The notes beneath the pieces were generated by a model. That model was not told the origin of the DNA. It did not search any database and saw nothing but the letters and a program-made list of their open reading frames with translations. Of a stretch of DNA of 48,027 nucleotides, positions 32,633-40,024 are shown in pieces; positions within the stretch are counted from its first letter, which is position 1; each line of letters begins with the position of its first letter. The DNA is from a virus, in the IMG/VR virus record IMGVR_UViG_3300032236_000715, positions 1-48,027 of that record, one strand, 5' to 3'. Both the position numbers and the translations under genes were made by a program.

Positions 32633-32635
32633 ATA
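32628..32635 (+). promoter_or_regulatory. T4-type late promoter, exact TATAAATA
   Basis: Exact box only 7 bases upstream of the ATG at 32643. Initiation about six bases after the box would give a nearly leaderless message, or a downstream start may be used. Confidence 0.5.
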
Positions 32636-32642
32636 TTGTACT

Positions 32643-34100
32643 ATGCGTGTACTAGAGATTATTCAAGAAGCCACACTAATTCCTGGCGAACTATTTAAAC
32701 CTAAATATTTAGGGTGGCGCCCTCAAGCCTTATTGGCAAAACTTCAAAACCCACAAGCTGTTTTTAGAGAAAAACTTAAAGACGGTAGCTATGTAGATGT
32801 TCTAGCGGCTCCTGGTGAATTAGCAAGATTAACTACTGAAGTTAATAATGCTTTACAGCAGTTAGAAGCAAATCCTCACGGAGTTAGACCTCCAAGTTTA
32901 TTCTTAAACACAGCAGATGGACGTACCGTTCCTTTTTCTAATATTGAAAAAGATGAATTACAAACGCCTAAAGGTAAAGCATCTAGTGATGTAAACGTAC
33001 AACCTATTGGTATTGGTATTGCCGCAGACCCAATCAATGCTCCTGGCACAAAAAAGAAAGATCGCGTTATACTAACTCCATCGGAAGAAATTAAAAAAGC
33101 TCTCGATGCTAATAAAGGTGTAGTGGCTGGAGATCTTGGCGAGATCATTGCTAGTAATACAGTACTAGATAATGCTGGAGAGTTAGGAGCGGCTATTAAA
33201 CAAGCGGCAGTAGAGATTAGTCAAGGTCTAAATCCTGACTTATCAAGATACGATGAAAAAATACAAAAACGTATTGCTATCGATGCAGGTGAATACTTAG
33301 GTATATTAGCATTAGCTAGCGGTACTGCAAAATGGGCAGGCGGCAAGAAAGCCAAGTTCTTAAACTTCTTAGGCACTCCTGATTTTTCTGGATTAACCGT
33401 TATATTCCCAGGCGAACAAAACTCTAGCCTAAGTGATAGTTACGGTGTACAAAACGCAAATACTGGTCAAACAATCTTTATTAGTAGTAAAGGTGGTATT
33501 GGTTCAACTGCTAGTGGTGCCGCACCAAGTCTAAACGGATTAACCATTCCAGATACATTGATTAAAAAGAAACGTACTGGTAATGCTGTAGATTTCATTA
33601 CACTTATGCAAGAAGTAAAGGTTGCAGAACAACCATTAGCCGGTTTAAACTTTTTAAATTACTATCATAAACAAGCATTACGTGGAACTGTTTACGAAGG
33701 TCTTGGAAACGTAAACGGTGGGCATATCTTTACACAAGACGATATCATAGCAATTATTGATAGTGTTAGAACAGGCGAAGAACTAGATCCAAAGTTTGAT
33801 GTTATTATACAATCAAGAAAATTTACTTCCTTATCAACACCTGGCGGAAAACTATTGTACTGTGCCGCAAAGGATCTTGTAGATATTGTCAATACAACAC
33901 AGCCTATGAGAGATTTTAGAACAATTATCCTAGAACTACTAGGCGAAAACTTCGTACAAATCTTCTCAAGAGTAGTTGGTAAAAAGCTAGTATTTGATGT
34001 ACTATGGCCAGGTAAAGTTGACGGTAACGTTGGATTATGGACTAAGATCGAAGCGTCTAATCCATCAGGTGCAGGTTTAAGTTTCAAAATTACTGACTAA
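32643..34100 (+). CDS. Large conserved phage protein of unknown function
   Basis: 485 residues. It begins MRVLEIIQEATLIPGELF, the short helical opening shared by several late genes here. A flexible segment (about 118-145, INAPGTKKKDRVILTPSEE) is followed by helical and mixed parts (VVAGDLGEIIASNTVLDNAG, GLTVIFPGEQNSS, GGKLLYCAAKDLVDIVN). The block SGTAKWAGGKKAKFLNFLG resembles a nuclease-like or head-protein fold, but I cannot assign it. It carries a late promoter and is probably virion related. Confidence 0.5.
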   Translation: MRVLEIIQEATLIPGELFKPKYLGWRPQALLAKLQNPQAVFREKLKDGSYVDVLAAPGELARLTTEVNNALQQLEANPHGVRPPSLFLNTADGRTVPFSNIEKDELQTPKGKASSDVNVQPIGIGIAADPINAPGTKKKDRVILTPSEEIKKALDANKGVVAGDLGEIIASNTVLDNAGELGAAIKQAAVEISQGLNPDLSRYDEKIQKRIAIDAGEYLGILALASGTAKWAGGKKAKFLNFLGTPDFSGLTVIFPGEQNSSLSDSYGVQNANTGQTIFISSKGGIGSTASGAAPSLNGLTIPDTLIKKKRTGNAVDFITLMQEVKVAEQPLAGLNFLNYYHKQALRGTVYEGLGNVNGGHIFTQDDIIAIIDSVRTGEELDPKFDVIIQSRKFTSLSTPGGKLLYCAAKDLVDIVNTTQPMRDFRTIILELLGENFVQIFSRVVGKKLVFDVLWPGKVDGNVGLWTKIEASNPSGAGLSFKITD

Positions 34101-34161
34101 AAATATCTTAGGTTTTCTTAATCTAGAGCAAGTAAAACAGCTAGTTTAATCTTTGTTCCTA

Positions 34162-34182
34162 TCTTATTAAATAATAATAAGA
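34162..34182. repeat. Perfect 8-base inverted repeat in the csgF leader
   Basis: TCTTATTA and TAATAAGA with a five-base loop, 19 bases before the csgF start. It may be a weak terminator of the 32643 gene or a leader hairpin. Confidence 0.4.
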
Positions 34183-34201
34183 CTTAGTGGGAGCGAAGAC
34201 C

Positions 34202-34711
34202 ATGTCAAAAAAAGTACTATCAGTACTATTATTATTACCTTTATTGTGTGTAGCCGCGCCTCAAGGCGACTATCAGTTTAAATCACCGTCGTTTAACGGC
34301 AACGGTTATAGTAGTCATGTCTTGACTATTGAAAATCAAGAATATACAAGACAACAAGCACAAATCGCCGCAGTTAAAGCTGCCGCCGATGCCGCAATTG
34401 CCGCTTCTAATAATACAAACTTATCTAAGTTTATGAATAACTTAGAGTCACGTATATACGCACAAATTTCACAAAATATAGCAACTGCTATGTTTGCTAA
34501 TAACGGTTGTAGCCCAACTACTGCTAGTTCTTGCCAAGGCTCTGTTAATTTCCAAGGAAATCAAATTGGTTGGCAAAAAGTTAATGATGCGTTAAATTGC
34601 ACAGGTTCGTCTACTGGACAGTGTATCCAATTAAGTGTACAAGCCCCGGGCGAAACTACACCGACATACATTTATGTTCCACTAAGTTCATTTGTAATGC
34701 CAGGACAATAA
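34202..34711 (+). CDS. csgF: Curli assembly factor CsgF-like
   Basis: 169 residues from ATG 34202 (GGGAGCGAAGACC upstream). Signal peptide SVLLLLPLLCVAAP. The mature N-terminus reads DYQFKSPSFNGNGYSSHVL, matching the CsgF N-terminal plug that enters CsgG (F-x-N/S-P-x-F-G/N). A helical Ala-rich region (AVKAAADAAIAAS) follows. The C-terminal half has an added disulphide-capable part (NNGCSPTTASSCQGS). CsgF sits at the CsgG exit and anchors the nucleator. It lies 1 base upstream of csgG. Confidence 0.82.
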   Translation: MSKKVLSVLLLLPLLCVAAPQGDYQFKSPSFNGNGYSSHVLTIENQEYTRQQAQIAAVKAAADAAIAASNNTNLSKFMNNLESRIYAQISQNIATAMFANNGCSPTTASSCQGSVNFQGNQIGWQKVNDALNCTGSSTGQCIQLSVQAPGETTPTYIYVPLSSFVMPGQ

Positions 34712-34712
34712 T

Positions 34713-35579
34713 ATGAAAAAAATACTATTATCTCTAGCAATAATTTCGTCATTGAGCGGTTGTGCTTTAATACAAAGTACTGGATTTACTGAAACTGACC
34801 CTACCAAAACTACACAAATGAAGGGTGTTAAAAAAGAATTTGATACAGTTCCTTCCCCGGCAGCTGGCAAGCCGCTGAGTGTAGCAGTTTACAGTTTTAG
34901 CGATAAAACAGGACAAAGACGCCCACAGGCAAATATTGCTAGTTTATCAACAGCAGTTACACAAGGTGGCGAAACATTCTTAATCCAAGCACTACAAAAT
35001 GTAGGGCGCGGAGAATGGTTTGAAGTAGTTGAGCGTGTAGGTATTGATAATTTAACTAAAGAAAGATTAATTATCCGTCAAATGCGTGAAGCATATGAAG
35101 GAAATAATGCCAAACCATTAATGCCAATGCAGTTTGCTGGTATTATTTTGGAAGGTGGTATTGTAGGTTACGATACAAGCACTACAAGTGGTGGTGCTGG
35201 TATGCGTATATTCGGTATTGGTAAACAAACTCAGTGGTCAACTGATACCGTTACTGTAAGTTTGCGAGCAGTTAGCGTAAACACAGGTAAAGTGCTAGCA
35301 ACTGTAGCTGTACAAAAAACAATATTAAGTACAGCAGATAGTGCAACAGCATTGAAGTTCTTCGATCAAGGCACACAGGCATTTGAAGCGGAAGCAGGTT
35401 TAACTATTAATGAGCCAGGAACATACGCTGTTAAAGCGGCAACGGAAATGGCAGTGGTTGAATTAATCAAAGAAGGTCATAGAAAAGGTATGTGGGACTT
35501 TAAACAAGAGCAACCAGTTGCTCCTGTAGCTAAGGTAGAACCCGAAGTAAAGAAGGAAGAAACTTCAGAAGTAAAATAA
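34713..35579 (+). CDS. csgG: Curli secretion channel CsgG-like lipoprotein
   Basis: 288 residues. Lipobox LSGCA at residues 14-18 (Cys 17). Then VAVYSFSDKTGQRRP, FEVVERVGIDNLTKERLIIRQ, GIILEGGIVGYDTSTTSGGAGMR-type strands and FGIGKQTQWSTDTVTVSLR follow CsgG closely. The eyelet loop differs: E. coli has Tyr-Pro-Ala-Ser-Asn-Phe, whereas here it reads PQANIASL, without the aromatic Tyr and Phe. A C-terminal Pro/Glu/Lys tail (EQPVAPVAKVEPEVKK) is extra. CsgG forms the nonameric outer-membrane pore for curlin. Confidence 0.93.
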   Translation: MKKILLSLAIISSLSGCALIQSTGFTETDPTKTTQMKGVKKEFDTVPSPAAGKPLSVAVYSFSDKTGQRRPQANIASLSTAVTQGGETFLIQALQNVGRGEWFEVVERVGIDNLTKERLIIRQMREAYEGNNAKPLMPMQFAGIILEGGIVGYDTSTTSGGAGMRIFGIGKQTQWSTDTVTVSLRAVSVNTGKVLATVAVQKTILSTADSATALKFFDQGTQAFEAEAGLTINEPGTYAVKAATEMAVVELIKEGHRKGMWDFKQEQPVAPVAKVEPEVKKEETSEVK

Positions 35580-35621
35580 AAGGACAGTAGCGAGAACAAT
35601 AAAAATAATGGACTTAGGTCC

Positions 35622-35666
35622 AAGGAGCGATGTTAGAGACTAGAAATCTAACATTATGAAAAAATG
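35622..35666 (+). promoter_or_regulatory. Curlin leader: ribosome site separated from the start by a hairpin
   Basis: AAGGAG (35622-35627) is too far from the curlin ATG (35664) by linear distance. ATGTTAGA (35630-35637) and TCTAACAT (35647-35654) form a perfect eight-pair stem with a nine-base loop between them. With the stem folded, about 11 bases remain between the ribosome site and ATG. Two tiny frames (from 35630 and 35656) also start here and end at once. Confidence 0.5.
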
Positions 35667-36638
35667 GTTCAAAGTATAAAAGGCGCTGGTGGGTTGTCGA
35701 GAAAATTACTCACTATTCTGGTGTTGTCTGCAATGTCAACACTGGGTCACGCAACTGACAACAGCATTTATATCGATCAGTCTGGGGATAATTCTGTAAT
35801 TAATATTACTCAAGACGGTGCTGGAAATACGGTTAATGGTATTCTAACAAGTGGATCTGCTAGTACCAACCCGCAAGACAATGCCAAGTTGTCTGGTAAT
35901 AACCAAATGGTTACAATCCAACAAACTGGTCCAAATAACAAATTATCTTTAGGTGCAACTACAACTGTAGGATCTAACGGTAAGGGCATTACTATCAACT
36001 ATAATGTAAGCAGTGGCGAAGGCAACAACGTAGCTTATATTAATAGCAATAACAACGGACAGGGTACTAGTGCTGGAAGTCTTATCGATGTTACTCAGTC
36101 CGGCGGATATGCTAATTTACGTGTAAACATGCTAGGTTCTAATAATGCATTAACAGCATTGCAGTCTGGTGGAACTCAAAATTCATTAACTGCTAATATT
36201 AGTGCAGACAGCGTAGTTGCTAATGTAAGTCAAACAGGTGGCGGCAGTAACGCTACAACACTTAACTTAACTGGCGATAAAGGGCTAGTTAACATTACTA
36301 CTGTTGGCGCAAGTAACTTAACAAGTATTACACAAGACGGTGGAAGCACCAACGGTAATCAAGTTAACTATACTGCAACCGGTTCTGGTAACAATTTAAC
36401 TGTCGATCAAAGTGGTTTATTTGATAACACAGCTAACGTAACATTGCGTAGCGGAAGTAATAATAACCAAATTAACTTAACACAAAGTGGCGGAAATACT
36501 ATCGGTCAGTATGCTAGCATTGATTTAAGTGGTACTGGAAATACTATCGGTATCACACAATCAGGGATAGCTGACAACGCTACTAGTTTAAAAATTAGTG
36601 GTAGTAATAATAATTACGCTATAATCCAAAGACGTTAA
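35664..36638 (+). CDS. Curlin-repeat protein (CsgA/CsgB-like)
   Basis: 324 residues. Signal peptide LLTILVLSAMSTLGHA with cleavage near GHA-TDN. The mature part is built of curlin-type repeats with Gln-x-Gly and Asn spacing. Examples are IDQSGDNSVINITQDGAGN, VTIQQTGPNNKL, IDVTQSGGYANL, NLTQSGGNTIG and ITQSGIADNATSL. It is about twice the length of E. coli CsgA. It should be secreted through CsgG and form amyloid. It ends INNYAII-QRR-like (YAIIQRR), as terminal curlin strands often do. It is a candidate fibre subunit. Confidence 0.85.
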   Translation: MVQSIKGAGGLSRKLLTILVLSAMSTLGHATDNSIYIDQSGDNSVINITQDGAGNTVNGILTSGSASTNPQDNAKLSGNNQMVTIQQTGPNNKLSLGATTTVGSNGKGITINYNVSSGEGNNVAYINSNNNGQGTSAGSLIDVTQSGGYANLRVNMLGSNNALTALQSGGTQNSLTANISADSVVANVSQTGGGSNATTLNLTGDKGLVNITTVGASNLTSITQDGGSTNGNQVNYTATGSGNNLTVDQSGLFDNTANVTLRSGSNNNQINLTQSGGNTIGQYASIDLSGTGNTIGITQSGIADNATSLKISGSNNNYAIIQRR

Positions 36639-36639
36639 G

Positions 36640-36810
36640 ATGATTAACTCTGAGCTACAAAAGATGTATCAGGCGTGGCAACAAGGTAATGAAAATTACG
36701 TTCGCGACTGGTACGCTTTTGTAGAATGGGCCGCAAGATTAAATCGTCAGTCTACTGAGCAGGTGCTAGCACAGTTAAATACTTGTCGCTGGTTTAATAA
36801 AGGTGACTAA
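36640..36810 (+). CDS. 56-residue protein between curlin and FecR-like genes
   Basis: ATG 36640 to TAA 36808-36810. The sequence starts MINSELQKMYQAWQQGNENY, then VRDWYAFVEWAARLNRQST and ends TCRWFNKGD. It is helical and Trp-rich, without a signal peptide, so it is cytoplasmic unlike its neighbours. Its TAA overlaps the ATG of the next gene (TAATG), indicating coupling. The function is unknown, and a regulator role is possible. Confidence 0.55.
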   Translation: MINSELQKMYQAWQQGNENYVRDWYAFVEWAARLNRQSTEQVLAQLNTCRWFNKGD

Positions 36811-37916
36811 TGAAACTCCGAAATATGCTGATTGTAATATTCTCGACTATGTCGCAGATATCCTACGGTGCAATCGGAACCGTAACGGAACAAGTCAATA
36901 CCCCGCCATCAATCCAAAGAAAGACACAAACCATATCAGGCGCCAAGGGTACTGGCGTGGAAATGAACGACGCAATCAAAACACAACAAGGTAAAGTGGG
37001 TATAACATTTGATGACGATACCCGTGTTCAGGTAAACGAAAACTCTAAGCTAGTTATAGACGACTTTGTTTACGATCCAAAAAGCAAAGCAGGTAAATTA
37101 GGTGCTAAGATTGCTCTTGGTACTGTACGTTATGCTAGCGGTGCTATTGCTCACAACGATCCAAAAAGTGTAGCATTAAGTACACCTACAGCAACTATCG
37201 GCGTTCGAGGTACAGATTTTACAGCAACCGTAGAAGAACTAGGACAGAGTACAATTATCCTATTACCTAGTTGTCCTAATGACCGTCGAAATCGCACAGT
37301 AAAAGATATTGAAGCAAACTGTAAAACTGGCGAAATCACTGTTGAAACAGATGCAGGTATTGTTATTTTAAATCAACCGTTCCAAGTGACTAAAGTAGAA
37401 AGTCGCAGTTTACCGCCTATGAAGCCGGTAGTATTAAATTTAAGTGAAGATGCTATTGGTAATATGTTAATTCTAAGTCCTCCGAAAGAAGTTAAAGAGC
37501 AAACTAAAATTGAACGTTCGGGAAAAAACCCTTTAGATATAGATTTTTTAAAATTTACAGGTTTAGATAATGCACTAGAAGCACAAATGGCTATCATGTA
37601 TCAAGACAAACTAAGTCAAAACTTCTTAGACAATCAATTCCTTGCTAACATATTTGATCAGCTAGGCAACGGACTAAATGAAAATTTATTAGCACCAGTT
37701 GACTCTGTATTGCCGGACTATAAAAAGTCTAGCGGCATTGTGGCTTTTAAAGATGAGATAAGTGTTGGGCTTTGTAGAGATAACGGTAGTGATCAACAGT
37801 GTGTAACAACACCCTTAACACAGAACAGTACTATATACCAACAACAAGGCAGTTTAGAATTTAAAAATCGTATTAATCAAGGTGGTAATACTATTATTAC
37901 TCTAATACAAAAATGA
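36810..37916 (+). CDS. FecR-domain periplasmic protein
   Basis: 368 residues. Signal peptide NMLIVIFSTMSQISYGAIG. The FecR domain (about 40-150) shows VEMNDAIKTQQGKVGITFDDDTRVQV-type strands, LVIDDFVYDPKSK, ALGTVRYASGAIA and ATIGVRGTDFTATV, a very characteristic FecR hairpin. The C-terminal half is unlike FecR sigma regulators: it lacks a membrane anchor and ends in a Gln/Asn-rich part (SLEFKNRINQGGNTIITLIQ). FecR domains of this form often sit beside CHASE2 proteins in bacteria. ATGA overlaps the next gene. Confidence 0.85.
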   Translation: MKLRNMLIVIFSTMSQISYGAIGTVTEQVNTPPSIQRKTQTISGAKGTGVEMNDAIKTQQGKVGITFDDDTRVQVNENSKLVIDDFVYDPKSKAGKLGAKIALGTVRYASGAIAHNDPKSVALSTPTATIGVRGTDFTATVEELGQSTIILLPSCPNDRRNRTVKDIEANCKTGEITVETDAGIVILNQPFQVTKVESRSLPPMKPVVLNLSEDAIGNMLILSPPKEVKEQTKIERSGKNPLDIDFLKFTGLDNALEAQMAIMYQDKLSQNFLDNQFLANIFDQLGNGLNENLLAPVDSVLPDYKKSSGIVAFKDEISVGLCRDNGSDQQCVTTPLTQNSTIYQQQGSLEFKNRINQGGNTIITLIQK

Positions 37917-40006
37917 TAAAACGTATACTACAATCTCTTTTCACACTAATGTTTTGTATCAATGCATTTGGTCAAGATATGTACGATATCATTGCGACTG
38001 CCTATGTTACAACAACCATCAGTCAAAAAGTAGTATTCAATTCAACAATGCAACAAGGCGGTACATTTACATTCAGTGCCTTGGCCCATAACGGTGGTGG
38101 CCGTGCGGGACAAAGCGATACTGCTAACGTAAAGATACAGTTCTATACCTCATCAAACGCATTAGTGGCTACAGTAAATTCAAATTATTCTGCTAACTTG
38201 CCAATACCAAATGCTGTCTGCGGAAACCCTTGTGTCGATCCAAATGTACCATGGACAACATTGACCACAAGTACTACATTGACGGCAGCTCAAGCGGCAA
38301 CTGTAGCTTATGCTACAATTAGTATGTATGGCATCGATGGTAGTTATTGGGCAGGTGACTACGGTCCTTGGTATCGTGCTCCGACTTTTACTCTTAATGG
38401 CGGCCCTAACATGGTATATAATCCAGAGTTTGGCCCTTATAACGGAATAACAGCACAAGGATGGACAAGTAGTCCAGGATTTGGTGCATGTCAAGGTGCA
38501 TGGGGCGGAAGTAATGCTTGTATTGTAAACAGTGCAGGTGTTCCTGGTACAAACACTACAGGCTTAGTTGCTAATCAAAACGGTGGAGGCCCAAGTGCTA
38601 CTGGCGGCACAACCAGCGGACAACCAGGCGGCTATAATAGTACTATGACCACTACTAATGCAAACGGTGCGCCTGTCAGAACAGTTACTAGTACCACAAC
38701 AACTAATCAAACACAAACTATTATTAGTGGGAATAGACAAATTGTAATAACTACACCTGTTACAGTTACAAACTATAGTGACGGAACATCGACCACTAGT
38801 TCTGGGACAGCAACAAATACAACAGTATCGAGTAGTGCATTTACTGGTGTACATTTTGGTGCTAGCCAAGTTGCAGACACACAATGGAATGTTAATGCTT
38901 GTATGAATACAAGTACTTGTCAAATTTATAGTACATTGCCGGGTGGCACTTATGAAACAGGTAGCTGGACCCCTATAAATGCAAACCAGTATATAACATT
39001 TATACCTAATACCGGTGCCGACAGTGCAAGTAATCCGTGGGTTATGATACTTGTAAATTCAGACGGCACATATACTGTATTAGGTACTGGTCGAATTGTA
39101 GTACAAGGTGTAGATGAATTTGGTAACATTTATTTGTTCTTTACTAACGATAACTACAACGGAACCTTACTGAGTGGTAATCTTGGACTTAGTGGACAAG
39201 GTGTTACATTTACCGGCACACAAAATCCCACAGTGTCTGACACTAACACATTATCTAGCAACATGAGTACAACTCCTCTTGCTCCAGGACAAACTGGTGG
39301 TACACCTATTCCGCCGCGTCCACCGTTTGATGGAACTATTAATCAAACAAATGCTCCTACTACTCAGGTAATAGGTAGTGGGCCTACCTATACAGCTCCA
39401 GTTGATGCTGTTGACAAACAAACTAGAGTTAATACTTGGAATAACAGCACACAACAATATAACAATATGTTGTATGTTGACCAAGTTGGAGAACATAACA
39501 ATGTAACTATTACGCAGTCTGGTATTAAGAATAAAATTGATATGACTATTAGCGGAAATGGTAACAATATTACATCAGAGCAAACTGGATCTAATTATAT
39601 GAAAATGGATGTTCCAGGATGGGGCAATGCTATAACAACTAATCAAACAAATACTGTAGGATCGAACTATGCTGAAACTAAAATACAAGGTAACGGCAAC
39701 ACAGTTAATCATACACAAAATGGCAACGGTAATCAAGTATTGTTCAGCAAGATATCAGGGGATATCAATACTGTCACAACAACACAGTCTGGTGCTGGCG
39801 CACACGTAGCAGATGTAACTCTAACAGGAAATTATAACAATGCTATAATTGGACAGTCTGGCGATATTGCTAACAAAGCTAATATTAACTTAACTAACGC
39901 TGGCGGGCCTGCCACTGTAGATCTACAGCAATCAGGCGGAAAATCAGTAACAATCATACAAAGTTGTGCAAACCCAGCAGGATGTAACACTACAATCCGT
40001 CAGTAA
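37913..40006 (+). CDS. Secreted hybrid protein with C-terminal curlin repeats
   Basis: 697 residues. Signal peptide ILQSLFTLMFCINAFGQ. Residues about 30-180 are a beta-rich jelly-roll-like domain (VVFNSTMQQGGTFTFSALA, GIDGSYWAGDYGPWYR). A Thr/Ser/Asn-rich linker region follows (200-300), and then a second beta domain with PGGTYETGSWTPI. The last 180 residues are curlin repeats (VDQVGEHNNVTITQSGIKN, ISGNGNNITSEQTG, IQGNGNTVNHTQNGNGN, VDLQQSGGKSV). It could act as a capped, surface-exposed curlin or nucleator with an adhesive head. ATGA-coupled to the FecR-like gene. Confidence 0.75.
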   Translation: MIKRILQSLFTLMFCINAFGQDMYDIIATAYVTTTISQKVVFNSTMQQGGTFTFSALAHNGGGRAGQSDTANVKIQFYTSSNALVATVNSNYSANLPIPNAVCGNPCVDPNVPWTTLTTSTTLTAAQAATVAYATISMYGIDGSYWAGDYGPWYRAPTFTLNGGPNMVYNPEFGPYNGITAQGWTSSPGFGACQGAWGGSNACIVNSAGVPGTNTTGLVANQNGGGPSATGGTTSGQPGGYNSTMTTTNANGAPVRTVTSTTTTNQTQTIISGNRQIVITTPVTVTNYSDGTSTTSSGTATNTTVSSSAFTGVHFGASQVADTQWNVNACMNTSTCQIYSTLPGGTYETGSWTPINANQYITFIPNTGADSASNPWVMILVNSDGTYTVLGTGRIVVQGVDEFGNIYLFFTNDNYNGTLLSGNLGLSGQGVTFTGTQNPTVSDTNTLSSNMSTTPLAPGQTGGTPIPPRPPFDGTINQTNAPTTQVIGSGPTYTAPVDAVDKQTRVNTWNNSTQQYNNMLYVDQVGEHNNVTITQSGIKNKIDMTISGNGNNITSEQTGSNYMKMDVPGWGNAITTNQTNTVGSNYAETKIQGNGNTVNHTQNGNGNQVLFSKISGDINTVTTTQSGAGAHVADVTLTGNYNNAIIGQSGDIANKANINLTNAGGPATVDLQQSGGKSVTIIQSCANPAGCNTTIRQ

Positions 40007-40024
40007 ATTTCAGCTAAATATTTC

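Noticed and set aside
38180-38923. Minus-strand Cys/Ser-rich frames inside the curlin hybrid gene
   Set aside because: They are complements of Thr/Asn/Gly codons in the repeat-rich gene and show no start signal or family pattern.
35664-40006. Curlin-repeat proteins as ordinary phage tail fibres
   Set aside because: Both have signal peptides and Gln-Gly/Asn repeat spacing, and they follow csgF and csgG. Tail fibres lack signal peptides.
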